Assembly (NCBI GenBank): GCA_003551745.1
Contig: PUNI01000190.1
Span: 1-18,360, forward strand
DNA length: 18,360 nucleotides
Source of the DNA: Paracoccaceae bacterium
GTDB lineage: Bacteria > Pseudomonadota > Alphaproteobacteria > Rhodobacterales > Rhodobacteraceae
Reading direction: 5' to 3'
In this document: one piece after another, positions 9,770-16,566 of the stretch
Position numbering within the stretch: the first letter of the stretch is position 1
Layout: each line of letters begins with the position of its first letter
Notes under the pieces: generated by a model
Database searches by the model: none
What the model saw: the letters and a program-made list of their open reading frames with translations, nothing else
What the model was told of the DNA's origin: nothing
Position numbers and translations under genes: made by a program

Positions 9770-9819
9770 TCGCCGCAACCGGCGCGATGCCGCGTGCGCA
9801 GGGAAACCGCTCCGCTCCA

Positions 9820-10659
9820 TCAATGGGCCATCAGGACCGGGACGCTGGCGATCTCGAGCATGTGGCGCGTGGCGCCGCCGAGGATGGCCTCGCGGAATCG
9901 GGAATGGCCATAGGCGCCCATCACCAGCATGTCGGCGTCCCGGTCGCGGACATGGCGGCACAGCACATCCGAGACCCGCGGAAGCGTCTTCGCGATCACC
10001 GAGACCTCGGCGCGCACGCCGTGGCGCGCGAGCATCTGCGTCAGCATGCCGCCGGGGTCGGAGCGTTCCGGCCCCTGTGCCGGCGGATTGACGATGACGA
10101 TGTCCACATGCGCGGCCGCCATCAGCATCGGCAATGCCCGGCGGACCGCCACCAGCGCCTCGTCCGACTGGTTCCAGGCCACCGCGATACGCTGGCCCAG
10201 TTCCGCCGGCAGGCCGTTTTCCGGGAGCACCAGGACCGGCGCCTTGCCCTCGAACAGCGCCGCCTCGACCACCGCCTCGGCGTCGGGCGTGCGGCCCTCG
10301 CCATAGGGTTTCGGCTGGATCACGAGATCGGAGAAACGCGCCCGCAGCCCGACCAGGCTGGCGAGTCCGCCGATCTGCACCACCGCCGAATCCGCACCCC
10401 AGCGGATCTCCTCGCGCTCCAGCCGGCGGCGCACGTCCTTCTCCAGCGCCTCGGCCTCGGCGCGCGCGCGGTCCAGCGTCTCCTGATAGATCATCGCCGG
10501 CGCGCCGGCATAGAAATACCCCGGCTGCGTGTGGTCGACGCCGAGGCAGCATACGTCGAGATGGGCATCCTCGCGACGCGCCAGCGCGATGCCGGCCTCC
10601 AGCGTCGTCGCGATCGTCGCCGGATCGGTCACGAAGCTCATCAGCGACTTGTAGCCCAT
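9820..10659 (-). CDS. Tandem-domain universal stress protein (UspA family)
   Basis: This 279-residue cytoplasmic protein has two Usp folds in tandem. The first begins MGYKSLMSFVTD and the second starts around residue 150 (GQRIAVAWNQSDEALVAVRRAL). The second domain keeps the ATP-binding pattern G-x2-G-x9-G: GAYG at residues 248-251 and GG at 261-262, followed by Ala-Thr where Ser/Thr is usual. The corresponding first-domain motif is not evident, as is common in tandem Usp proteins. A strong ribosome site AGGAGGA (10671-10665) lies 5 bases before the ATG. The gene occupies the position of the universal-stress 'orf277' between fnrL and ccoN in Rhodobacter genomes. It is divergent from ccoN, so the FNR-type boxes between them may also control it. 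Its biochemical role is not known. Confidence 0.87.
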   Translation of the reverse strand: MGYKSLMSFVTDPATIATTLEAGIALARREDAHLDVCCLGVDHTQPGYFYAGAPAMIYQETLDRARAEAEALEKDVRRRLEREEIRWGADSAVVQIGGLASLVGLRARFSDLVIQPKPYGEGRTPDAEAVVEAALFEGKAPVLVLPENGLPAELGQRIAVAWNQSDEALVAVRRALPMLMAAAHVDIVIVNPPAQGPERSDPGGMLTQMLARHGVRAEVSVIAKTLPRVSDVLCRHVRDRDADMLVMGAYGHSRFREAILGGATRHMLEIASVPVLMAH

Positions 10660-10721
10660 GGCATTCCTCCTGCTCGGTCACGGGTCGCGACATGGCCGCG
10701 GCTCCGGGCCCGCGCGACACA

Positions 10722-10735
10722 ATGACGTCTATCAA
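10722..10735. promoter_or_regulatory. Second, degenerate FNR-like box between uspA and ccoN
   Basis: ATGACGTCTATCAA differs from a good FNR site by one base in the left arm (ATGAC for TTGAC) and has a perfect right arm. It starts exactly 32 bases, about three helical turns, before the stronger ccoN box. It could be an upstream accessory site for ccoN or serve the divergent stress-protein gene, whose start codon is about 70 bases away. No good -10 element was seen on the minus strand. Confidence 0.5.
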
Positions 10736-10753
10736 CGGACCGCCTGGGCGGTT

Positions 10754-10767
10754 TTGACGTAGATCAA
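10754..10767. promoter_or_regulatory. FNR/FnrL box of the ccoNOQP promoter
   Basis: TTGACGTAGATCAA matches the TTGAC/TTGAT-N4-ATCAA FNR pattern and lies 100 bases before ccoN. A TATACG element at 10785-10790 follows at roughly the distance expected for a -10 hexamer of an FNR-activated promoter. Together these predict low-oxygen induction of the cbb3 oxidase. The rest of the 208-base gap shows no coding sequence. Confidence 0.85.
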
Positions 10768-10867
10768 TGTGGTGGAGACTCCCGTATACGAAGGAAGACC
10801 GTAACGCGCGGCGCCTGCGCTGCACGGGGCGGCGGCGAGCCGCCGGAAACGAACGAGGGAACCGGGA

Positions 10868-12469
10868 ATGGGTGACTATCTGAAGCTGGGCGGACTTGGC
10901 CTGCTGATCCTCTACGGCTTCATCGGGGTGAACCTCGCCCGCGACGATGCCTTCATGGTGCACGCGCTGATCATCGTGCTTGTGGCCGGCGGCCTGTTCC
11001 TCTGGACCCTGCGCCGGATCGGCGAGCCGAAGCCGGTGCACAATGAGAACGAATACATGGACGGGGTCGTCCGCGCCGGCGTCATCGCCACCGCCTTCTG
11101 GGGCGTGGTGGGCTTCGCGGCCGGCACCTTCATCGCCCTGCAGTTGACCTGGCCGCAGCTGAACTTCGAATGGGCGCAGGGCTATCTGAACTTCGGGCGG
11201 CTGCGGCCCCTGCACACCTCGGCCGTGATCTTTGCCTTCGGCGGCAACGCGCTGATTGCCACCGCCTTCTACGTCGTCCAGCGCACCTGCGCGGCGCGGC
11301 TGTGGGGCGGCAACCTCGCCTGGTTCGTGTTCTGGGGCTATCAGATCTTCATCGTGATGGCGGCGACCGGCTACATCCTCGGCTCGACCCAGGGCCAGGA
11401 GTATGCCGAGCCCGAATGGCTGCCCGACCTCTGGCTGACGGTCGTCTGGCTGGCCTTCCTGGCGGTGTTCCTCGGCACCCTCGTCAAGCGGCGCGAGAAG
11501 CACATCTATGTCGCCAACTGGTTCTACCTCGCCTTCATCGTCACCGTGGCGATGCTGCATGTGGTCAACAACATCGCCGTTCCGGTGTCGGCCTTCGGCT
11601 CGCGGTCGGTGCCGGTCTGGGCCGGCGTGCAGTCGGCGATGGTGCAGTGGTGGTACGGCCACAACGCCGTCGGCTTCTTTCTGACCGCGGGCTTTCTCGG
11701 GATGATGTACTACTTCATCCCGAAACAGGCCGAGCGGCCGATCTACAGCTACAAGCTGTCGATCATCCACTTCTGGGCGCTGATCTTCCTCTACATCTGG
11801 GCCGGCCCGCACCACCTGCACTACACCGCGCTGCCGGACTGGGCGCAGACGCTGGGCATGACCTTCTCGATCATGCTGTGGATGCCCAGCTGGGGCGGGA
11901 TGATCAACGGGCTGATGACGCTCTCGGGCGCCTGGGACAAGCTGAGGACCGACCCGGTGATCCGGATGATGGTGGTCTCCGTCGGCTTCTACGGCATGGC
12001 CACCTTCGAAGGCCCGATGATGTCGATCAAGACGGTGAACGCGCTCAGCCACTACACCGACTGGACGATCGGACATGTGCATTCCGGCGCGCTCGGCTGG
12101 AACGGCATGATCACCTTCGGCGCGCTCTATTATCTGGTGCCGAAGCTCTGGCAGCGCGAGGGGCTCTACTCCGTGCGCCTCGTCAGCTGGCACTTCTGGC
12201 TCGCGACCATCGGCATCGTGCTCTACGCGGCCTCGATGTGGGTGACCGGCATCATGGAGGGGCTGATGTGGCGTGAGGTGGACGCGCAGGGCTTCCTCGT
12301 GAACTCCTTCGCCGACACCGTGGCGGCCAAGTTCCCGATGTACGTGGTCCGGTCCCTCGGCGGGGCGCTGTTCCTGCTGGGCGCGGTCATCATGTGCTAC
12401 AATCTCTGGAAGACCGTGACGTCGGTGGGGGTGAAGCGCCCCGCCACCGCCCCGGTCGCCGCTGAATAA
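10868..12469 (+). CDS. ccoN: cbb3-type cytochrome c oxidase subunit I (CcoN)
   Basis: This is the catalytic subunit of the high-affinity cbb3 terminal oxidase, 533 residues with about twelve membrane helices; it reduces O2 to water and pumps protons. Histidines of the haem-copper core are visible: His116 (RPLHTSAV, low-spin haem), His265 (WYGHN, CuB), His315-His316 (GPHHLHY, CuB), and His403 and His405 ([12 protein letters not shown], haem ligands). [11 protein letters not shown], just before the His pair, contains the tyrosine expected to cross-link in cbb3 enzymes. The start at ATG 10868 has GAGGGA 7 bases upstream. It opens the ccoNOQP operon, with ccoO starting 16 bases after its stop. 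The upstream FNR boxes predict induction by FnrL. Confidence 0.97.
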   Translation: MGDYLKLGGLGLLILYGFIGVNLARDDAFMVHALIIVLVAGGLFLWTLRRIGEPKPVHNENEYMDGVVRAGVIATAFWGVVGFAAGTFIALQLTWPQLNFEWAQGYLNFGRLRPLHTSAVIFAFGGNALIATAFYVVQRTCAARLWGGNLAWFVFWGYQIFIVMAATGYILGSTQGQEYAEPEWLPDLWLTVVWLAFLAVFLGTLVKRREKHIYVANWFYLAFIVTVAMLHVVNNIAVPVSAFGSRSVPVWAGVQSAMVQWWYGHNAVGFFLTAGFLGMMYYFIPKQAERPIYSYKLSIIHFWALIFLYIWAGPHHLHYTALPDWAQTLGMTFSIMLWMPSWGGMINGLMTLSGAWDKLRTDPVIRMMVVSVGFYGMATFEGPMMSIKTVNALSHYTDWTIGHVHSGALGWNGMITFGALYYLVPKLWQREGLYSVRLVSWHFWLATIGIVLYAASMWVTGIMEGLMWREVDAQGFLVNSFADTVAAKFPMYVVRSLGGALFLLGAVIMCYNLWKTVTSVGVKRPATAPVAAE

Positions 12470-12485
12470 CGGGAGGGCGGCAGCC

Positions 12486-13211
12486 ATGGGCATTCTCGAC
12501 CAACACAAGAAGATCGAAACCAACGTCACGCTTCTGCTGGTGCTGAGTTTCTTCGTCGTCACCATCGGCGGCATCGTGCAGATCGTGCCGCTCTTCTACC
12601 TCGAGAACACCATCGAGGAAGTCGAGGGCATGCGCCCCTACAGCCCGCTCGAACTGGCGGGCCGCGAGGTCTACCTCCGCGAGGGCTGCTATGTCTGCCA
12701 CAGCCAGATGATCCGCCCGATGCGCGACGAGGTGGAACGCTACGGTCCCTACAGCCTGGCGGCGGAGTCGATGTACGACCATCCGTTCCAGTGGGGATCG
12801 AAGCGCACGGGTCCGGATCTGGCTCGCGTGGGCGGCCGCTATTCGGACGAATGGCACGTCCAGCACATGATCGACCCCAAGTCGGTGGTGCCGGAGTCGA
12901 TCATGCCCTCCTATGGCTTTCTGATGAACCGCGAGATCGACGGCCAGTACATCGCCGACCTGATGCGCGCCCATCGCCGGGTGGGCGTGCCTTACACCGA
13001 CGAGATGATCGCGAACGCCCGGGCCGACTTCCGCGCCCAGGCCGACCCGGACGCCGACCACACCGGCCTGCTGGAACGCTATCACGGCGCGCAGACGCGC
13101 AACTTCGACGGGCAGCCGCAGTTGACCGAGATGGATGCGATCATCGCCTACATGCAGATGCTCGGCACGCTGGTGGACTTCACCACCTTCATGCCGGACG
13201 AGAGCCGCTGA
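12486..13211 (+). CDS. ccoO: cbb3-type oxidase mono-haem cytochrome c subunit II (CcoO)
   Basis: CcoO is a membrane-anchored c-type cytochrome of the cbb3 complex that passes electrons from CcoP toward the CcoN active site; it is 241 residues. Residues about 13-40 ([20 protein letters not shown]) are the membrane anchor. The haem c site is CYVCH at residues 68-72, followed by the family text [18 protein letters not shown], and the likely axial Met is Met140 in IMPSYGFL. The ribosome site GGGAGG at 12471-12476 lies 9 bases before the ATG. The C-terminus [15 protein letters not shown] is typical of CcoO. A strong AGGAGG overlapping the last base of its stop drives ccoQ. Confidence 0.97.
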   Translation: MGILDQHKKIETNVTLLLVLSFFVVTIGGIVQIVPLFYLENTIEEVEGMRPYSPLELAGREVYLREGCYVCHSQMIRPMRDEVERYGPYSLAAESMYDHPFQWGSKRTGPDLARVGGRYSDEWHVQHMIDPKSVVPESIMPSYGFLMNREIDGQYIADLMRAHRRVGVPYTDEMIANARADFRAQADPDADHTGLLERYHGAQTRNFDGQPQLTEMDAIIAYMQMLGTLVDFTTFMPDESR

Positions 13212-13223
13212 GGAGGCGTCGCC

Positions 13224-13505
13224 ATGGAAACCTACACCGCCCTGCGTTCCTTTGCCGACAGCTGGTTCCTGCTGTTCATGTTCCTGTTCTTCATCGGCGT
13301 GGTGCTTTTCGTCTTCCGGCGCGGCAGCCGGAAGGTGCAGGACGACACGGCCAACATGATCTTCCGGAACGAGGACCGCCCCGCACCCGAGCCCGAAAAA
13401 AAGCACGGGTCGCAAGCCGCTGGCGGCACCGAAGACCGTCCCGAGGCATCTGCCGACGACAGCAAGACCGGCACGGATGCCCGCAAAGAGAGCGAGACCC
13501 GCTGA
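13224..13505 (+). CDS. ccoQ: cbb3-type oxidase subunit CcoQ with a long hydrophilic tail
   Basis: CcoQ is a small single-helix subunit that stabilises the cbb3 complex. METYTALRSFADSW leads into one helix (about residues 13-31), then the familiar RRGSRKVQDDTANMIFRNEDRP. Most CcoQ proteins I know end soon after this point, at about 60-70 residues. This one runs to 93, adding about 33 polar residues (HGSQAAGG through ESETR). The extension begins right after a run of seven adenines (13396-13402) encoding Glu-Lys-Lys. AGGAGG lies 7 bases before the ATG. The stop is one base before the ccoP start. The tail frame still prefers G/C at third positions, so it is probably really translated. Confidence 0.88.
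   Translation: METYTALRSFADSWFLLFMFLFFIGVVLFVFRRGSRKVQDDTANMIFRNEDRPAPEPEKKHGSQAAGGTEDRPEASADDSKTGTDARKESETR
13397..13403 (+). other. A-AAA-AAG slippery heptamer in ccoQ
   Basis: In the ccoQ frame the codons gaa-aaa-aag form the canonical A AAA AAG ribosomal slippage heptamer, embedded in a run of seven adenines. Such a run is rare in DNA this GC-rich. Skipping one base here would place ribosomes in the ccoP frame, which is open through to ccoP. Whether slippage occurs is unknown; no clear stimulatory hairpin or internal ribosome site was identified. Confidence 0.4.
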
Positions 13506-13506
13506 C

Positions 13507-14508
13507 ATGGCCGACGACGACAAGAAGAAGCCCGACGGCGAGGCCACCGTGCCGGAAGGGCCGCGCCCGCCCGTGGAGGCGCGCACCGAGGAGAACTTGG
13601 TCGATCCGCCCGAACGGCAGTATGCCGAGCCGCGCAAGGTCCTGCGTCAGAAGGTGGCGCCCGAGCCCCCCACCACCGGCCACAGCTGGGACGGGATCGA
13701 GGAATACGACAACCCGATGCCGCGCTGGTGGCTGTGGACCTTCTACATCACCATTGCCTGGGCGGTGATCTACTGGATCCTCTATCCGGCCTGGCCCATG
13801 GTCAGCCAGGCCACACCGGGCATTCTCGGTCATTCCACCCGGGGTGACGTGGCGCGCGAGATCGAGGATTTCGAGACCCGAAACGCGGCCTGGTTCGAGC
13901 GTCTGGTCGCCACCGAGGTCGCCCAGCTGCGCGAGGAGGCAGAGCTTGAGCGCTTCGCCGTGCAGGCGGGCCGCGCGGTCTTTGCCGCGCAGTGTTCCCA
14001 ATGCCACGGCGCCGGCGCCCAGGGCGTGCAGGCCGGCGGCTTTCCCTCGCTGCTCGATGACCAGTGGCTCTGGGGCGGCACGCTGGAGGAGATCCACCGC
14101 ACCATCGCCCATGGCGTGCGCAACGAGGACGATCCCGATGCGCGCTGGTCGGAGATGCCGGCCTTCGGCGCCGAAGGCTTGCTGGACGAGGACGAGATCG
14201 ACCAGGTTGTGGAATATGTCCTCGCCATGTCCGGCCAGAGCCATGACGCCGATCTGGCCGCCCTCGGCGCCGAGGTGTTCGATTGGAACTGTGCCGCCTG
14301 CCACATGGACGACGGCTCGGGCAACACCGACCTCGGCGCGCCCGCGCTCAACAACCAGATCTGGCAGTATGGCGGCGACCGCGACACCATCCGGCAGACG
14401 ATCTACTTCAGCCGCTTCGGGGTGATGCCCGCCTTCTCGGAGCGTCTGCGCGAGTCCGACATCCGGGCGGTGGCGGTGTACGTCCACCAGCTCGGGGGCG
14501 GTCAGTAA
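13507..14508 (+). CDS. ccoP: cbb3-type oxidase di-haem cytochrome c subunit III (CcoP)
   Basis: CcoP is the electron-entry subunit of the cbb3 oxidase, carrying two c-type haems in the periplasm; it is 333 residues. The haem sites are CSQCH (residues 163-167) and CAACH (262-266), with probable axial Met217 (EMPAFG) and Met307 (VMPAFS). One membrane helix lies at about 74-98, after TTGHSWDGIEEYDNPMPRWW, the usual start region of CcoP. Ahead of that motif is an unusual hydrophilic segment of about 57 residues, rich in Asp, Lys, Pro and Glu. ATG 13507 is one base after the ccoQ stop. A GTG in KVAPEP would give a family-typical length but has no ribosome site, so I keep the longer form. Confidence 0.96.
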   Translation: MADDDKKKPDGEATVPEGPRPPVEARTEENLVDPPERQYAEPRKVLRQKVAPEPPTTGHSWDGIEEYDNPMPRWWLWTFYITIAWAVIYWILYPAWPMVSQATPGILGHSTRGDVAREIEDFETRNAAWFERLVATEVAQLREEAELERFAVQAGRAVFAAQCSQCHGAGAQGVQAGGFPSLLDDQWLWGGTLEEIHRTIAHGVRNEDDPDARWSEMPAFGAEGLLDEDEIDQVVEYVLAMSGQSHDADLAALGAEVFDWNCAACHMDDGSGNTDLGAPALNNQIWQYGGDRDTIRQTIYFSRFGVMPAFSERLRESDIRAVAVYVHQLGGGQ

Positions 14509-14517
14509 CGCGGTTTG

Positions 14518-14552
14518 CGGGCCCGGCCCCGGCGCCGGGCCTGCGACGTTTT
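14518..14552 (+). terminator. Intrinsic terminator after ccoNOQP
   Basis: GCCCGGC (14521-14527) pairs with GCCGGGC (14534-14540), and the stem extends outward by three more pairs including one G-T. A TTTT run at 14549-14552 follows a short GACG spacer. It lies 10 bases after the ccoP stop and before the FNR box of ccoG, so it separates two transcription units. Confidence 0.65.
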
Positions 14553-14574
14553 GGTGTATTTTGGGTGTATCTTC

Positions 14575-14588
14575 TTGATGCACGTCAA
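14575..14588. promoter_or_regulatory. FNR/FnrL box of the ccoGHI promoter
   Basis: TTGATGCACGTCAA is a good FNR site (perfect left arm; GTCAA as the right arm). If it acts at -41.5, transcription would start near 14623, and TAGGAA at 14611-14616 falls exactly in the -10 window. This predicts that ccoGHI is induced at low oxygen independently of ccoNOQP. Confidence 0.85.
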
Positions 14589-14653
14589 GGCCGGGCAGGG
14601 GCAGGGCCGCTAGGAACGGAGCAAGCCCTCCAGCCCAGCCGACGGAGCAAGAC

Positions 14654-16081
14654 TTGAGCGAGCAGACGACCCCCCCGAGCCTCTACGCAGCCCGCGAGCC
14701 GGTGTTCCCGCGCCGCGTCTCCGGCCGGTTCCGCACCATGAAATGGTGGCTGGTGGGGGTGATGCTGGGCATCTACTACATCACGCCGTGGATCCGCTGG
14801 GATCGCGGGCCGGCCATGCCCGACCAGGCGGTGCTGATCGACCTCGCCAACCGCCGGTTCTTCTTCTTCTTCATCGAGATCTGGCCGCACGAGTTCTATT
14901 TCGTGGCCGGCCTTCTGATCATGGCCGGCCTGGGGCTGTTCCTCTTCACCTCGGCGCTGGGACGGGTCTGGTGCGGCTATGCCTGTCCGCAGACGGTCTG
15001 GACCGATCTCTTCATCCAGACCGAACGCTGGATCGAGGGCGACCGCAACGCCCGCGTGCGCAACTGGAACGCGCCTTGGGGCCTGCGCAAGGCGCGGATC
15101 TACCTCACGAAATGGACGGTCTGGCTGTTGATCGCGGTGGCTACCGGCGGCGCCTGGGTGTTCTATTTCACCGACGCCCCCACGCTGCTGCGCGACCTTG
15201 TCACCCTGCAAGCCCACCCGATCGCCTGGACCACCATCGGCATCCTCACCGCCACCACCTTCTTCTTCGGCGGCTTCTTCCGCGAGCAGGTCTGCATCTA
15301 TGCCTGCCCCTGGCCGCGCATCCAGGCCGCGATGATGGACGAGGACACGCTGACCATCGCCTATCGCGACTGGCGCGGCGAGCCCCGCGGCAAGCTCCGG
15401 CAGGGCAAGCTCGACCCCAACCAGGGCGACTGCATCGACTGCATGGCCTGCGTGAACGTCTGCCCCATGGGCATCGACATCCGCGACGGCCAGCAGCTTG
15501 CCTGCATCACCTGCGGGCTCTGCATCGACGCCTGCGACGAGGTGATGGACCGCATTGGCAAGCCGCGCGGGCTGATCGGCTATCTCGCCCTCTCCGACGA
15601 GATCCACGAGAAGGAGGGCAAGCCGCCGATCTCGGTCTGGCGCCATGTCTTCCGCCCGCGCACCGTTCTCTATTCCGTGCTTTGGGGCGGTGTGGGCATC
15701 GGGCTGATTGCACTTCTGCTGATGCGGACCGACCTCGACATGTCGGTGGCGCAGGTCCGCAACCCGCTGTTCGTCACCATGTCGGACGGCTCGGTCCGCA
15801 ACGCCTATGAGGTGCGCATCCGCAACATGCACCACGATGCGCGGGACTTCACGCTCTCGCTCGACGCGCCGGTGCCGATGATCCTCGATCTCGAGGGGAC
15901 GGCCGGCGAGACGGTGACGATCGCGCCGGACGAGATGTTCAACCAGCGGGTCTATCTGATCGCCCCGGCCGACAGCCCGGCCGCCACGGCGCAGCGCACC
16001 GATGTCACCCTGCGCGCCATCGAACCGGTCAGCGGGCAGGTGGTTGCGGTGGAGACACTCTTCAACGGACGGGGGAACTGA
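14654..16081 (+). CDS. ccoG: CcoG / RdxB copper-handling iron-sulphur protein
   Basis: This polyferredoxin-like membrane protein is needed for cbb3 oxidase assembly. In Rhodobacter relatives CcoG (RdxB) is reported to reduce Cu(II) for delivery to the CuB site. It is 475 residues. Membrane helices start at about residue 29 (MKWWLVGVMLGIYY), and CGYACPQTVWTDLF and IYACPWPRIQ motifs are present. Two [4Fe-4S] sites follow: CIDCMACVNVC (Cys260, 263, 266 and 270) and CITCGLCIDAC (Cys284, 287, 290 and 294). A C-terminal immunoglobulin-like domain comes after a last helix at about 336-356. The start is TTG 14654, with GGAG 6 bases upstream; a GTG/ATG alternative would cut conserved N-terminal sequence. 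ccoH begins 2 bases after its stop. Confidence 0.95.
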   Translation: MSEQTTPPSLYAAREPVFPRRVSGRFRTMKWWLVGVMLGIYYITPWIRWDRGPAMPDQAVLIDLANRRFFFFFIEIWPHEFYFVAGLLIMAGLGLFLFTSALGRVWCGYACPQTVWTDLFIQTERWIEGDRNARVRNWNAPWGLRKARIYLTKWTVWLLIAVATGGAWVFYFTDAPTLLRDLVTLQAHPIAWTTIGILTATTFFFGGFFREQVCIYACPWPRIQAAMMDEDTLTIAYRDWRGEPRGKLRQGKLDPNQGDCIDCMACVNVCPMGIDIRDGQQLACITCGLCIDACDEVMDRIGKPRGLIGYLALSDEIHEKEGKPPISVWRHVFRPRTVLYSVLWGGVGIGLIALLLMRTDLDMSVAQVRNPLFVTMSDGSVRNAYEVRIRNMHHDARDFTLSLDAPVPMILDLEGTAGETVTIAPDEMFNQRVYLIAPADSPAATAQRTDVTLRAIEPVSGQVVAVETLFNGRGN

Positions 16082-16083
16082 CG

Positions 16084-16563
16084 ATGTCCCATTCAGACCC
16101 GAAACGCGGCAAGCCCCTGACCGGGCGCAAGGTGCTCGGCATCGCGGTGGGGGCCTTCGCGGTGATCCTGGCCGCCAACCTGGCGCTGGCCTTCAACGCC
16201 GTGCGCAGCTTTCCCGGCCTGGAGGTCGAGAATACCTACGTCGCCTCGCAGAGCTTCAACGACGATCTCGCCGCGCAGCTGGCGCTGGGCTGGGATGTCG
16301 AGGCGCGCCTCGAGGCCGGCGTGCTGGTGCTGGCCTTCACCGACGCGGAGGGCCGGCCGGTGGATGTGGCCGCGCTCGACGCCACGCTGGGCCGCGCGAC
16401 CCATACCCGCGACGACCAGCGGCCCGATTTCGCCCACCACCGCGGCACCTTCACCGCGCCGGTCGATCTGGCGCCGGGCAACTGGAACATCCGGCTCGAG
16501 GCCACCGCGCCCGATGGCAGCGCCTTCCGCCAGCGCATCGTGCTGCGGGTCGGCGAGGGATAG
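16084..16563 (+). CDS. ccoH: CcoH / FixH cbb3 assembly protein
   Basis: This small membrane protein, 159 residues, is required for stable cbb3 oxidase; FixH-family members associate with the complex during assembly. After a basic N-terminus (KRGKPLTGRK) a single helix spans about residues 16-38 (VLGIAVGAFAVILAANLALAF). A periplasmic domain follows, with the family text FPGLEVENTYVASQSFND and a C-terminal beta-rich part ending RIVLRVGEG. It is very tightly packed, starting 2 bases after the ccoG stop and ending 3 bases before the ccoI GTG, so co-translation with both neighbours is likely. Its exact biochemical action is not settled for the family. Confidence 0.92.
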   Translation: MSHSDPKRGKPLTGRKVLGIAVGAFAVILAANLALAFNAVRSFPGLEVENTYVASQSFNDDLAAQLALGWDVEARLEAGVLVLAFTDAEGRPVDVAALDATLGRATHTRDDQRPDFAHHRGTFTAPVDLAPGNWNIRLEATAPDGSAFRQRIVLRVGEG

Positions 16564-16566
16564 CCT

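Noticed and set aside
9770..9819. Terminator between convergent fnrL and the stress-protein gene
   Set aside because: Only a 5-bp stem (9771-9775 with 9780-9784) was found, with no T run on either strand, too weak to call.
8987..12574. Minus-strand open frame of 1195 codons spanning fnrL, the stress protein and ccoN
   Set aside because: It crosses several well-supported genes on both strands and the promoter regions, and its composition (His, Arg, Asp, Gly rich) is that of a GC shadow.
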